A stretch of DNA of 64,000 nucleotides from Nitrobacter sp051912485. GTDB lineage: Bacteria > Pseudomonadota > Alphaproteobacteria > Rhizobiales > Xanthobacteraceae. The notes under the pieces were generated by a model. The model made no database searches. It was not told the origin of the DNA and worked only from the letters and a program-made list of their open reading frames with translations. The stretch spans positions 1 to 64,000 of the forward strand of contig NZ_CP196822.1 in NCBI RefSeq assembly GCF_051912485.1, written 5' to 3'. Positions 1 to 8,882 of the stretch are shown here, piece by piece. Numbering within the stretch: position 1 is the stretch's first letter; every line of letters begins with the position of its first letter. A program made the position numbers and the translations under genes.

Positions 1-194
1 GGGACGCAGGGAAGCGGCTTTTGGTGACATCTAAAGCCTGAACGTCTTGAGCGTTCCACATTGTAAGGGAAACGTATCTGGTACTGCGCACTCCCTCTCC
101 CGCTTGCGGGAGGTGAAGAGTCGCCCGTCGTCATTCAAAGCGAACTTGGTGTGGTTCGCTTCGCTCGCAATGACGGCAAAATCAGGTCCGAGTC
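1..194. repeat. Intergenic repeat region downstream of the class I aldolase gene
   Basis: No convincing gene. Positions 129-175 form a nested palindrome: CGTCATT at 129-135 pairs with AATGACG at 169-175, and inside it AGCGAAC pairs with GTTCGCT. This looks like the REP-like repeats common between genes of Bradyrhizobiaceae. A shorter hairpin (CTCCCGC/GCGGGAG) lies just upstream near 108-118. The palindrome follows the end of the minus-strand aldolase gene and may shape its 3' end, but no T-run makes it a clear terminator. Confidence 0.5.
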
Positions 195-1226
195 TCACGC
201 AGCCTTCTTTTCCAGATCGGCTTTCCACTCGCCCTTGCTGGCGAGCGAATTCATCTGGGCGCGGTGATTGAGAGCCCGTTGCCCGGCGGCGACATTTTCG
301 GCCTTGCCGGACCACGCCTTCTGCGGCGCCGCCTGCAGCGCGCGGCCATAGGAGAAGGTGAGCTTCCATGGCAGGTTGCCGATCCGGTTCATGGCGTCGA
401 GATGGGCGGTGGCTTCCTCGTCGGACTGTCCGCCGGACAGGAAGGCGATGCCGGGGACGGCGGCGGGCACGCAGGCCCTCAGCATGCGCAAGGTCTTTTC
501 CGCGACCTCCGCCACCGACGCCTTCTTCGCGCACTTCTTGCCTGAGATCGCCATGTTCGGCTTCAGGACCATGCCTTCCAGCGCCACGCGCTGCTTCCGC
601 AACTCCTGGAACGTCACGTTGAGTACGCGCGACGTGACATCAAAGCAGCGCTCGATGTCGTGATCGCCATCCATCAGCACTTCCGGCTCGACGATCGGCA
701 CGATCTGGGCGGCCTGACACAGCGCAGCATAGCGCCCCAATGCATGGGCGTTGACGCCGATCGCGGTCATGCTCGGGATGCCGCCCGTCGCGTTGATGTC
801 GATCACCGCGCGCCACTTCGCGAAGCGTGCGCCCTGAGCGTAATATTTTTTCAGGCGCTCGGCGAGTCTGTCCAGTCCGACGGTCACGAGTTCGCCGGGA
901 CACGCGGGCAGGGGCTGGGTGCCCTCGTCAACCTTGATGCCGGGAATGGCGCCTGCCTGCTCGATCAGCGTGACCAGCGGCGTGCCGTCTTTGGCGTTCT
1001 GCCAGATGGTCTCGTCGTAGAGAATGACGCCGGAGATGTATTTGGTCATGGCGTCGGTGGCGCGGAACATCATCTCGCGGTAGTCGCGGCGGCTGTCCTC
1101 GGTGGATGTCACGCCGATCGCGTCAAACCGTTTCGTGATGGTGGGTGAGGATTCGTCGGCGGCAAGAATGCCCTTGCCGGGCGCGACCATGGCCTGCGCC
1201 ACTTTGTTGAGGTCAGCGAGATTCAT
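195..1226 (-). CDS. fda: Fructose-bisphosphate aldolase, class I (Schiff-base type)
   Basis: Cytosolic aldolase interconverting fructose-1,6-bisphosphate with DHAP and glyceraldehyde-3-phosphate. The 343-residue protein has class I hallmarks: GKGILAADES near residue 17, IVEPE near 178, and VLKPNM with the Schiff-base lysine at about K222. It needs no metal and is unrelated to the class II aldolase at 60626. The start is supported by an AGGAGGAG ribosome site a few bases upstream. It is the last gene of the minus-strand run transketolase-GAPDH-PGK-aldolase, which suits glycolysis/gluconeogenesis. Length is normal for the family. Confidence 0.95.
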   Translation of the reverse strand: MNLADLNKVAQAMVAPGKGILAADESSPTITKRFDAIGVTSTEDSRRDYREMMFRATDAMTKYISGVILYDETIWQNAKDGTPLVTLIEQAGAIPGIKVDEGTQPLPACPGELVTVGLDRLAERLKKYYAQGARFAKWRAVIDINATGGIPSMTAIGVNAHALGRYAALCQAAQIVPIVEPEVLMDGDHDIERCFDVTSRVLNVTFQELRKQRVALEGMVLKPNMAISGKKCAKKASVAEVAEKTLRMLRACVPAAVPGIAFLSGGQSDEEATAHLDAMNRIGNLPWKLTFSYGRALQAAPQKAWSGKAENVAAGQRALNHRAQMNSLASKGEWKADLEKKAA

Positions 1227-1342
1227 GAGCGTCTCCTCCTGCGTGCTCTCTTCCGAAACGAGGATATCGGATTCAAGGATTATGCAGGTATGAGAATTGC
1301 GGTTTTCTGACGCCGCAACTCATTTTGACGCGAGGAGCAGCG

Positions 1343-2539
1343 TCATTTAGCCCGCAATACTTCAACGCCGGGCAGTGGCTTGCCCTCCATCCATTCCAGG
1401 AAGGCCCCGCCCGCGGTCGAGACGTAGGTGAAATCGCCGGCTACTCCGGCCTGGTTCAGCGCCGCGACCGTATCGCCGCCACCGGCGACCGATACCAGCT
1501 TTCCGGTCTTGGTGCGGGCTGCTGCGTGTTTCGCGGCGACGACGGTGCCGCGATCGAACGGCGTCAGCTCGAACGCGCCAAGCGGGCCGTTCCAGACCAG
1601 CGTCGCGGCGTCGTCAATGGCCGAATGAACACGCTCCACCGACTGCGGTCCGACATCGAGGATCATGCCATCGGCCGGGATCGCGTCGAGCCCGTAGGCG
1701 TGGGACGGTGCGTTGGCGGCGAAGTGGAACGCAACCGTGGCGTCGACCGGCAGGATGATGGCGCAGTTGGCGGCCTGGGCCTTGTCGAGAATACGCAGCG
1801 CGGTCGCGGCGAGGTCTTTTTCCGCCAGCGATTTGCCGACATTGACGCCCTGCGCGTGCAGGAAGGTGTTGGCCATGCCGCCGCCGATCACCAGCGCATC
1901 GACCTTGCTGACGAGGTTTTCCAGAAGGTCGATCTTGGTCGAAACTTTAGCGCCGCCGATGATGGCGATGACGGGCTTCGTCGGCGCCTCGAGCGCCTTG
2001 TTGAGCGCCTCGAGTTCGGCCTGCATGGTGCGTCCGGCATAGCCCGGCAGCTTGTGGCCGAGGCCTTCGGTCGAGGCGTGGGCGCGATGCGCGGCGGAGA
2101 AGGCGTCGTTGACCCAGATGTCGCCGAGCTTGGCGAGTTCGGCGACGAACGCCGGATCGTTTTTCTCTTCCTCTTTATGGAAGCGGGTGTTCTCAAGGCA
2201 GAGGATGTCGCCATCCTTCATCGCCCCGACGGCCTTTTCGGCAGCGTCGCCGATGCAGTCGTCGGCGAACGCGACCGGCCTGCCGAGCACTTTCGCAAGT
2301 TCCGCCGCGACCGGTTTCAGCGAGTCCTTGGCATCGCGACCCTTGGGCCGCCCGAAATGCGCCAGCAGGATCGCCTTGCCGCCCTTGTCCGCGATTTCAG
2401 TGATCGTCGGCGCCACGCGATCCAGCCGCGTGGTGTCGGTGATGCGCCCCTGCTCCATGGGGACATTGAGATCGACGCGCAGCAGGACGCGCTTTCCGCG
2501 AACGTCAACGTCATCGAGGGAGCGGAAGGATTTTGTCAT
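1343..2539 (-). CDS. pgk: Phosphoglycerate kinase
   Basis: Catalyses ATP-dependent interconversion of 3-phosphoglycerate and 1,3-bisphosphoglycerate in the cytosol, shared by glycolysis and the Calvin cycle. The 398-residue length is typical. Visible motifs are RVDLNVPM near residue 22 (substrate-binding N-lobe), GGAKVSTKI near 195 and the C-terminal nucleotide-loop signature VAGGGDT near 350. It lies between GAPDH (136-bp gap) and class I aldolase (116-bp gap) on the same strand, so co-transcription is likely, although hairpins sit in the gaps. Confidence 0.97.
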   Translation of the reverse strand: MTKSFRSLDDVDVRGKRVLLRVDLNVPMEQGRITDTTRLDRVAPTITEIADKGGKAILLAHFGRPKGRDAKDSLKPVAAELAKVLGRPVAFADDCIGDAAEKAVGAMKDGDILCLENTRFHKEEEKNDPAFVAELAKLGDIWVNDAFSAAHRAHASTEGLGHKLPGYAGRTMQAELEALNKALEAPTKPVIAIIGGAKVSTKIDLLENLVSKVDALVIGGGMANTFLHAQGVNVGKSLAEKDLAATALRILDKAQAANCAIILPVDATVAFHFAANAPSHAYGLDAIPADGMILDVGPQSVERVHSAIDDAATLVWNGPLGAFELTPFDRGTVVAAKHAAARTKTGKLVSVAGGGDTVAALNQAGVAGDFTYVSTAGGAFLEWMEGKPLPGVEVLRAK

Positions 2540-2632
2540 GGCTGGATCCCGGAGGCGGTGCGGCGTGAACGGTGCACCGCAGAGCCGGGACCGCTACGCA
2601 GGAAAGTTGCGGTGTTGAACGGTCCCGGTTCG

Positions 2633-2658
2633 GCATCGCGGCACTTGTGCCGCGATGC
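2633..2658 (-). other. Strong hairpin between gap and pgk
   Basis: A perfect 11-bp inverted repeat (GCATCGCGGCA/TGCCGCGATGC, 4-nt loop) lies in the gap between GAPDH and PGK. No T-run follows on the minus strand, so it is more likely an mRNA-stabilising or processing hairpin than an intrinsic terminator. That role is an inference. Confidence 0.45.
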
Positions 2659-2675
2659 GCGAGGGACGCGTCGTC

Positions 2676-3686
2676 TCAGATCAGCTTCGCCATCGCGACA
2701 GCGGTGTCGTTCATGCGGTTGGAGAAGCCCCATTCGTTGTCATACCACGACAGCACGCGGACCAGCGTGCCGTTCTGCACCTTGGTCTGGTCGATGTGGA
2801 ACGTCGAGGAATGCGGATCGTGGTTGAAGTCGCTGGATACGTTGGGCTGGTCGGTGGTGCCGAGGATGCCCTTCAGTTCCTGCGAGGCGGCGCGCTTCAT
2901 CGCCTCGTTGATCTCGTTGGCGGTGGTCGCCTTCTTGGCGATCACCTTGAGATCGACCACCGAGACGTTCGGGGTCGGCACGCGGATGGCGACGCCGTCG
3001 AGCTTGCCCTTGAGTTCAGGGAGCACCAGGCCGATCGCCCGGGCGGCACCGGTCGAGGTCGGGACCATCGAAAGCGCCGCGGCACGGCCGCGATAGAGGT
3101 CCTTGTGCATGGTGTCGAGCGACGGCTGATCGCCGGTGTAGGCGTGGATCGTGGTCATGAAGCCGGTTTCGATGCCGACCAGATCGTTGATGACCTTCGC
3201 GACCGGCGCGAGACAGTTGGTGGTGCAGGAGCCGTTCGAAACGACCAGATGCTCCTTGGTCAGCTTGTCGTGGTTGACGCCGTAGACCACGGTCATGTCG
3301 GCGCCTTCAGCCGGAGCCGAGACCAGCACGCGCTTGGCGCCGGCGGCGAGATGCGCCGCGGCCTTGTCGCGCGCGGTGAAGAGGCCGGTGCACTCCATCG
3401 CGATATCGATGCCGAGTTCCTTCCACGGCAGCTTCGAGGGGTCGCGTTCGGCGGTCACCTTGATCTTGTTCTTGCCGATCACGATGCTGTCGCCTTCGAC
3501 CTTCACCTCATATGGGAAGCGGCCATGCACGGAGTCGAAGCGCAGCAGATGTGCGTTGGTTTCCACCGGGCCGAGATCGTTGATGGCGACGATCTCGATC
3601 TCGTTGTCGCGCTTGGCCTCGTAGATGGCGCGCAAAACATTGCGGCCGATGCGGCCAAACCCGTTGATTGCGACCCGGACTGCCAT
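2676..3686 (-). CDS. gap: Glyceraldehyde-3-phosphate dehydrogenase, type I
   Basis: Oxidises glyceraldehyde-3-phosphate to 1,3-bisphosphoglycerate with NAD(P). The N-terminal Rossmann motif INGFGRIGRN and the catalytic SNGSCTTNC (cysteine at about 154) are intact. The open frame extends three codons further, to 3695, but AAGGAG lies only one base from that ATG and ten bases from the ATG at 3686, so MAVRVAING is the better start. It follows transketolase on the same strand after a 154-bp gap containing a hairpin. A Calvin-cycle role (cbbG) as well as glycolysis is possible. Confidence 0.95.
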   Translation of the reverse strand: MAVRVAINGFGRIGRNVLRAIYEAKRDNEIEIVAINDLGPVETNAHLLRFDSVHGRFPYEVKVEGDSIVIGKNKIKVTAERDPSKLPWKELGIDIAMECTGLFTARDKAAAHLAAGAKRVLVSAPAEGADMTVVYGVNHDKLTKEHLVVSNGSCTTNCLAPVAKVINDLVGIETGFMTTIHAYTGDQPSLDTMHKDLYRGRAAALSMVPTSTGAARAIGLVLPELKGKLDGVAIRVPTPNVSVVDLKVIAKKATTANEINEAMKRAASQELKGILGTTDQPNVSSDFNHDPHSSTFHIDQTKVQNGTLVRVLSWYDNEWGFSNRMNDTAVAMAKLI

Positions 3687-3761
3687 GACCTTCATTCTCC
3701 TTCAAATAGGCGACATTCCGTCCGCGCAACCGCAAGTTTCAGCGCGCAGCGTCGACGCCTT

Positions 3762-3784
3762 GCTGCCCGGTTCTGCCGGGCAGC
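3762..3784 (-). other. Hairpin between transketolase and gap
   Basis: GCTGCCCGG (3762-3770) pairs with CCGGGCAGC (3776-3784) across a 5-nt loop. There is no T-run on either side, so it is recorded as a possible mRNA processing or attenuation hairpin rather than a terminator. Confidence 0.4.
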
Positions 3785-3840
3785 GACCATTGATAATTCC
3801 GTTTAGCTAGCGCCTTTTTGATTTTGAGGCAATCTCAACC

Positions 3841-5826
3841 TCAACGAAGGCGCTTCTCCGCAGCGTTGACCACGGCTTCGGCGGTGATGCCGAAGAATTT
3901 GTACAGATCCTTGGCGGGAGCGCTTTGACCGAAACTGTGCATGCCGACGAAGAGGCCGTCGGACCCGATCACGGCGTCCCAGCCAAAGCGCACGGCCGCT
4001 TCCACGGCAATCTTGACCGGCGCCTTGCCGATGATGGCTTGCCGACGTTCCTCGGGTTGCTCGAGCAGCAGTTCCAGCGAGGGCACCGAGACCACCCGCG
4101 ACGCGATGCCGCGCCCGGCGAGCTGTTGTTGTGCCGCGACCGCGATCTCGACTTCGGATCCTGACGCGAAGATCGACACTTTCGCGTCGCCGCTGGCCGC
4201 GACCAGCTCGTAGGCTCCGTGCGCGCAACGATTGTCAGGATGCGCGGTCTTGCGCACCGGTGTGAGGTTCTGCCGCGACAGCGCCAGAACCGTCGGTCCC
4301 TTCGGCCGCTCCAAGGCGAGCTGCCAGCACTCGGCGGTCTCGACCGCATCGGCGGGGCGGAACACGCGCATGTTCGGCATCGCGCGCAAGCTTGCCAGAT
4401 GCTCCACCGGCTGGTGGGTGGGACCGTCCTCGCCGAGTCCGATCGAGTCGTGAGTCATGATGTAGATCACCGGGATATGCGCCAGCGCTGAAACGCGCAT
4501 CGCCGGACGGGCGTAGTCGGTGAAGCACATGAAGGTGCCGCCGGCCGGCGCGAATCCGCCATGCAGCGCAAGGCCGTTCATGGCCGCTGCCATGCCGAGT
4601 TCGCGGATGCCATAGTGGATATAGCGGCCGTCGTCGTGACCGGGCTGCACCTCTTTGAGACCCTTGGTGCGGGTATTGTTGGAGGGCGTGAGGTCGGCGG
4701 AGCCGAGCAGCAATTCCGGCACCGCGGGCACCAGCACCTCGAGCGCCATTTCGCTGGCCTTGCGGGTGGCGACCGTCGGCGGTTCGGCGATCAGCTTGTC
4801 CTTGAGCTTGCGGACCACCTCGTCGAGGTTTTGCGGCGGCTTGCGGTCGACCGCTCGGCGCTTGAATTCGCCGCGCTCCGCCTCGGGCTTCGCCGCGAAC
4901 CGCGCGCGCCACTCTTTATTGTGCCGCTTGCCCTTGCGCCCCGCGCTGCGCCAGGCCTTGAGGACCTCGTCGGGAATTTCAAACGGGCCGTAGTCCCAGC
5001 CGAGCGCTTTCTTCGCGCCTGCGAGCTCTTGCGCCCCGAGCGCTTCGCCGTGCGCCTTGGACGTGCCGGCCCTGGTGGGGGCGCCGAAGCCGATAATGGT
5101 CTTGCAGGCGATCAACGACGGCTTGTCGGACTTCTGCGCCCGGCGGATTGCGGCTGCGACCGCCTTGGGATCGTGGCCGTCGATCCGTCTTGCGTCCCAG
5201 CCGCACGCCTTGAAGCGCGCCACCTGATCGACGTCGTCGGCCAGCGAGATCGGCCCGTCGATGGTGATGCCGTTGTCGTCATAAAGGAAAATCAGCTTGT
5301 TGAGCTTGAGATGACCGGCCAGGGCGATGGCCTCGTGGCTGATGCCCTCCATCAGGTCGCCGTCGGAGCACAGCACATAGGTGTAGTGGTCGACCACGTC
5401 GTTGCCGAATTGGGCGGCCAGCAGGCGTTCCGCCAGTGCGAAGCCGACCGAGGTGGCGACGCCCTGGCCGAGCGGGCCGGTGGTGGTCTCGACGCCCTCG
5501 GTCATGAAGTTCTCGGGATGGCCCGGCGTCTTGGAATTGAGTTGCCGGAAATTCTTGAGCTGATCGAGCGTCATCTCCTTGTAGCCGGTCAGGTACAGAA
5601 GCGCGTAGAGCAGCATCGAGCCGTGGCCGGCGGAGAGGATGAAGCGGTCGCGATCCGGCCAGTGCGGATCGGCGGCATCGTATTTCAGGAACTTGGTGAA
5701 CAGCACGGTGGCGACGTCGGCCATGCCCATCGGCAGGCCGGGATGGCCCGAATTTGCTTTTTCTACACCATCCATCGCGAGCGCGCGGATTGCATTTGCC
5801 ATACGGGAGGAATCGACGGTCGGCAT
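3841..5826 (-). CDS. tkt: Transketolase
   Basis: Thiamine-diphosphate enzyme moving two-carbon units in the pentose phosphate pathway and Calvin cycle. The N-terminal NSGHPGLPMGMA and the ThDP/Mg signature CSDGDLMEG are intact, and the central pyrimidine-binding and C-terminal domains follow, giving about 661 residues, the normal length. The frame is open to 5943, but the extra 39 residues are proline-rich and unlike the family, so MPTVDSSRMANAI is taken as the start; the ribosome site there is weak. It is the first gene of the tkt-gap-pgk-aldolase run. Whether it serves the Calvin cycle (cbbT) cannot be decided; the cbbF-cbbP operon at 58539 has no transketolase of its own. Confidence 0.95.
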   Translation of the reverse strand: MPTVDSSRMANAIRALAMDGVEKANSGHPGLPMGMADVATVLFTKFLKYDAADPHWPDRDRFILSAGHGSMLLYALLYLTGYKEMTLDQLKNFRQLNSKTPGHPENFMTEGVETTTGPLGQGVATSVGFALAERLLAAQFGNDVVDHYTYVLCSDGDLMEGISHEAIALAGHLKLNKLIFLYDDNGITIDGPISLADDVDQVARFKACGWDARRIDGHDPKAVAAAIRRAQKSDKPSLIACKTIIGFGAPTRAGTSKAHGEALGAQELAGAKKALGWDYGPFEIPDEVLKAWRSAGRKGKRHNKEWRARFAAKPEAERGEFKRRAVDRKPPQNLDEVVRKLKDKLIAEPPTVATRKASEMALEVLVPAVPELLLGSADLTPSNNTRTKGLKEVQPGHDDGRYIHYGIRELGMAAAMNGLALHGGFAPAGGTFMCFTDYARPAMRVSALAHIPVIYIMTHDSIGLGEDGPTHQPVEHLASLRAMPNMRVFRPADAVETAECWQLALERPKGPTVLALSRQNLTPVRKTAHPDNRCAHGAYELVAASGDAKVSIFASGSEVEIAVAAQQQLAGRGIASRVVSVPSLELLLEQPEERRQAIIGKAPVKIAVEAAVRFGWDAVIGSDGLFVGMHSFGQSAPAKDLYKFFGITAEAVVNAAEKRLR

Positions 5827-6104
5827 GGTGGATATCCGGTCCTGATAGGGAGGTGGGCTGACGGTTTGCATGGGAATCCGAGGGCTCCAAGGGGAGAGAG
5901 ACTGGCTTGCCGGGGGCATAGCACCTGCGTCCGCGGAGTCCAAGTGCGGGGAGGACCTCCTTCGGGGAGAATGTTTTGCAGTGCATAGCTGCGTTGCGGC
6001 GTTGCGCTGGCCTCGTCCGCCACGTAAATTTCAGCCCCTAAAGGCTTGCTGAGCCGTAGCTTTGTAATCGGCCCGCGGCCGGCCGAAAGGCGCGCAGAGC
6101 GAAC

Positions 6105-6437
6105 ATGAACGACCGACCCGCCAACCGTTCCGGCAGTGCCGAACCGCCCCATAGTGGCACAGCCGAGATCGATGCTGCGACCCGGCGGCTGACGGCCGCG
6201 CTCGATGCTCTGGAAAGAGCGGTGGAACGGCGGCGCGAGGCGGATCGCGACGAGGACGAGCTCGCGAGCCGCATTCAGGCGCTGGGCGCCGACCGTTCGC
6301 GGCTTGCGGACGAACTCGACAGCGCGCTGGTGCGCACGCGCAAGCTCGAACGTGTCAATCGCGAAATTGCTGAAAAGCTCGACGCGGCGATTGGCACGAT
6401 CAAGTCCGTGCTTGAAGCGGCGGGAGAGAAGCCATGA
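6105..6437 (+). CDS. DUF4164 coiled-coil protein
   Basis: Small (110 aa), highly charged, predicted almost wholly coiled coil from about residue 20 to 105, rich in Arg, Glu, Asp and Ala with no membrane segment. It resembles the DUF4164 family found upstream of zapA in Rhizobiales. Its stop overlaps the zapA start (ATGA), so translational coupling is likely and a role near the divisome is a reasonable guess, not shown. It is transcribed divergently from transketolase across a roughly 280-bp gap. Confidence 0.75.
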   Translation: MNDRPANRSGSAEPPHSGTAEIDAATRRLTAALDALERAVERRREADRDEDELASRIQALGADRSRLADELDSALVRTRKLERVNREIAEKLDAAIGTIKSVLEAAGEKP

Positions 6438-6817
6438 GCCACCTCAACGTCACCATCAACGGCCGCCAGTACCGGATGGCCTGTGAGGACGGCCAGGAAG
6501 ACCGTTTGCAGAAACTGGCAGGCGATCTGGAACGCCGGATCGGCGACTTGCGCGGCAAATTCGGCGAGATCGGCGATCAACGGCTCGAGGTGATGGCGGC
6601 GCTGACGGCGTCCGACGAACTGATGGATGCGCGTCAGCGCATCCATGCGCTGGAGACCGAGCTGAACGCATTGGGCGATGTGCGCGCTGCGGCCGCCGAG
6701 CGCGCGCGCGCCACGCAAACGGCCGTGGCGGCTGCGCTGAACGTAGCGGCGCAGCGGATCGAGAAGACGACGCAGGTCTTGAACCGCACTGTCGGCGGCG
6801 GCATCGCCATCGGGTAG
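6434..6817 (+). CDS. zapA: Cell division protein ZapA
   Basis: FtsZ-ring accessory protein that cross-links FtsZ filaments at midcell. The 127-residue protein begins with the ZapA pattern MSHLNVTINGRQYRM, followed by the globular head and a long C-terminal coiled coil (about 60-115). The start overlaps the DUF4164 stop by four bases. The order zapA, 6S RNA, 5-formyl-THF cyclo-ligase seen downstream is conserved in many proteobacteria and supports the call. Confidence 0.9.
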   Translation: MSHLNVTINGRQYRMACEDGQEDRLQKLAGDLERRIGDLRGKFGEIGDQRLEVMAALTASDELMDARQRIHALETELNALGDVRAAAAERARATQTAVAAALNVAAQRIEKTTQVLNRTVGGGIAIG

Positions 6818-6860
6818 CTGCTTTGCGACGTTGGGTCTGTCGGGGTTGCTGCGCATCAGG

Positions 6861-6890
6861 CTGGCATTCACTCCCGATCGCGCCTACATT
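6861..6890 (+). promoter_or_regulatory. Candidate housekeeping promoter of the 6S RNA
   Basis: CTGGCA (6861-6866) and TACATT (6885-6890) resemble -35 and -10 boxes with an 18-bp spacer, four of six matches each. They place transcription start at about 6897-6898, exactly where the closing stem of the proposed 6S RNA begins. Confidence 0.5.
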
Positions 6891-6897
6891 GAGCCCC

Positions 6898-7058
6898 GCG
6901 AGGCTGCGTCGCGCGTCAGGAGCCACACATCCCCGGGGCCTTATCGATCCTTAAGGGAACTGTCCCTGACCGGGTCCGTGGATCCGGTCATATGGTGCCC
7001 ACCTACTTTCGTAGGGAACTCCGGGATCGAGCGCTCCAACGGCCATTGCGGCCTCGCA
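6898..7058 (+). ncRNA. ssrS: 6S RNA (RNA polymerase regulator), candidate
   Basis: A stretch of about 161 nt between zapA and 5-formyl-THF cyclo-ligase, the classic 6S RNA location. The ends pair as a 10-bp closing stem with one G-U (6898-6907 with 7048-7057). The interior has alternating short helices, for example GACCGG/CCGGTC around 6968-6990 and CCTAC/GTAGG around 7001-7015, with a large open region as expected for the open-promoter mimic. 6S RNA binds housekeeping-sigma RNA polymerase holoenzyme in stationary phase. The call rests on position, length and fold by eye; a covariance-model search was not run. Confidence 0.75.
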
Positions 7059-7200
7059 CTTTATCCTTCAATTCGGTTCGATTGTCATGCCCGCCATAGC
7101 GGTCGCAGACTGCGTAAACGTGCCTGCGTTGCCGCGCATCCAGTAGGCGTGTCGTTGGCTTTCGACTGTATTGGATCATCCGCTTTCGGGGACGATGACG

Positions 7201-7303
7201 GTGGAATGGAGCCATTCCTCTTCTGTAGAAGCGGGGCTCTGTGATTGTGATTTGACGCCTTCACGCGAACCGGTACTCACTTCGCTCGAAAACGCTATAA
7301 ACA
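7201..7303 (-). repeat. Intergenic palindromic repeat, family 2, inverted copy
   Basis: Read on the minus strand this matches 62057-62161: a block beginning TATAGCGTTTTCGAGCG, a TACCGGTTCGCGT core, then GCGTCAAATCA and AGAGCCCCGCTTCT. It occupies most of the gap between the 6S RNA and the cyclo-ligase gene and ends just before the cyclo-ligase start. Confidence 0.65.
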
Positions 7304-7309
7304 TTCTGC

Positions 7310-7897
7310 ATGTCGATTTCCTCGGAAGCTCGATCGAAAAACGAATTGCGCGCCGTCGCGTTGGCTCGCCGCGATGCTTTGAGTGTTCAGGAGCGCGACG
7401 ACGCGGCGCGTGCGATCGTGACGCGGACGCCGTCCCTCGAGATAACATCGTCAATGGTCGTCGCCGGCTATGCGCCGATCCGCAGCGAGATCGATCCGGT
7501 GCAATTGATGCAGCGATTTGCCGCGTGGGGCGCGGCGCTTGCGATGCCGGCGATTTCAGCGCGCGATGCTGTGCTGGCGTTCCGTGCGTGGAAGCCGGGC
7601 GACGCGCTGGTGCGCGGCGCATTCGGGATTTCCGAGCCGCCCGCCACTGCGGCCGAGGTCGTCCCGGATATCGTGCTGGTGCCGCTCGTCGCGTTCGACC
7701 GCGCCGGCCATCGTATCGGCTATGGCGCCGGCTATTACGACCGCACACTTGCGAGTCTGCGCCGACAGAAGACCGTCATCGCCATCGGTCTCGCTTTCGC
7801 GGTGCAGGAAATTCCGCAGGTGCCGGCACTGTCCCACGACGCTCGGCTCGATTATGTGCTAACCGAAACCGATCTGTTCGACTGCCGGAGTTTATAA
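7310..7897 (+). CDS. fau: 5-formyltetrahydrofolate cyclo-ligase
   Basis: Converts 5-formyl-THF to 5,10-methenyl-THF with ATP, returning stored folate to one-carbon metabolism (also called ygfA or mthfs). The 195-residue protein shows the N-terminal basic helix with LARRDAL and the C-terminal signature RIGYGAGYYDRTL near residues 137-150. It lies downstream of the 6S RNA, as in many proteobacteria. The next gene starts two bases after its stop, so the two are probably co-translated. Confidence 0.9.
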   Translation: MSISSEARSKNELRAVALARRDALSVQERDDAARAIVTRTPSLEITSSMVVAGYAPIRSEIDPVQLMQRFAAWGAALAMPAISARDAVLAFRAWKPGDALVRGAFGISEPPATAAEVVPDIVLVPLVAFDRAGHRIGYGAGYYDRTLASLRRQKTVIAIGLAFAVQEIPQVPALSHDARLDYVLTETDLFDCRSL

Positions 7898-7899
7898 GG

Positions 7900-8721
7900 T
7901 TGCGTATTCTTTTTATCGGTGACGTCGTTGGCAAGACCGGGCGCACCGCGGTCAACGAACACCTGCCGGCGCTCATTGCCGCATGGAAGCTCAATCTTGT
8001 CGTCATCAACGGCGAGAATGCGGCCGGCGGTTTCGGTATCACAGAGACGATCTACCAGGAATTTCTCGACGCCGGTGCCGACGCTGTCACCCTCGGCAAT
8101 CACGCCTGGAATCAAAAAGAGGCGCTGGTGTTCATCGAGCGCGCGCCGCGGCTCATTCGTCCGCTGAATTTCCCGCGTCATACGCCAGGACGCGGCGCCA
8201 TGCTGATCGACACCAAGGACGGCCGCCGCGCGCTCGTCATCAACGCCATGGCGCGCATCTTTATGGAGCCGTTCAACGACCCCTTCCGCGCTATCGATCG
8301 TGAGCTTGACGCCTGTCCGTTGCGCGAGGCGGCGGATGCGATCGTCGTGGATTTCCACGGCGAGGCGACCAGCGAGAAACAAAGCATGGGCTTCTTCTGC
8401 GACGGCCGCGTCAGCCTCGTGGTCGGGACGCATACCCATGTGCCGACGGCGGATCACCGGATCCTTTCCGGCGGCACTGCCTATATGAGCGATGCCGGCA
8501 TGACCGGCGATTATGATTCCGTGATCGGGATGCAGAGGGAGGAGCCACTGCGCCGTTTCACCACCGGCATTTCGAGCGCCCGGTTCGAGCCGGCCAACGG
8601 CGTCGCCACCTTGAGCGGCGTCGCGGTCGAGACCGACGACGCGACGGGGCTCGCGCTTAGAATCGCGCCGGTGCGGCTCGGCGGACGGCTCGAGCGGGCG
8701 GAGCCGTCGTTCTGGACGTGA
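7900..8721 (+). CDS. TIGR00282/YmdB-family metallophosphoesterase
   Basis: Calcineurin-like phosphoesterase of about 273 residues. Metal-binding motifs are all visible: GDVVGKTGR (about 7-15), NGENAAGGFGIT, LGNHAWN, DFHGEATSEK and GTHTHVPTAD. The Bacillus relative YmdB has 2',3'-cyclic nucleotide phosphodiesterase activity; the function here is inferred. The start must be TTG at 7900, because the family N-terminus LRILFIGDVVG begins there and the frame upstream only overlaps the previous gene; GGAG lies nine bases upstream. Confidence 0.88.
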   Translation: MRILFIGDVVGKTGRTAVNEHLPALIAAWKLNLVVINGENAAGGFGITETIYQEFLDAGADAVTLGNHAWNQKEALVFIERAPRLIRPLNFPRHTPGRGAMLIDTKDGRRALVINAMARIFMEPFNDPFRAIDRELDACPLREAADAIVVDFHGEATSEKQSMGFFCDGRVSLVVGTHTHVPTADHRILSGGTAYMSDAGMTGDYDSVIGMQREEPLRRFTTGISSARFEPANGVATLSGVAVETDDATGLALRIAPVRLGGRLERAEPSFWT

Positions 8722-8882
8722 GGGCGCTTTCGGAAGTCTCCGCGGAGCGATCGCGCCGGATGTTTCGAACCAGTCTTTAATTCCGCCCGGTCCCGGCTTA
8801 TAACGCCGCGCCGCTTATGCCCTTGCCGAGACGCCCGGTGCGCCGCCGCCGGGCTCGCCCGGAATTTTAGAGAGACCTGCCG

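Noticed and set aside
1325..2827. A 500-codon plus-strand frame over the PGK and GAPDH genes
   Set aside because: It is antisense to two clear minus-strand genes, has biased Arg/Asp-rich composition and no family match; it is a shadow of high-GC coding sequence.
4561..5988. A 475-codon plus-strand frame over transketolase
   Set aside because: Antisense to an intact transketolase; low-complexity composition typical of an opposite-strand shadow.
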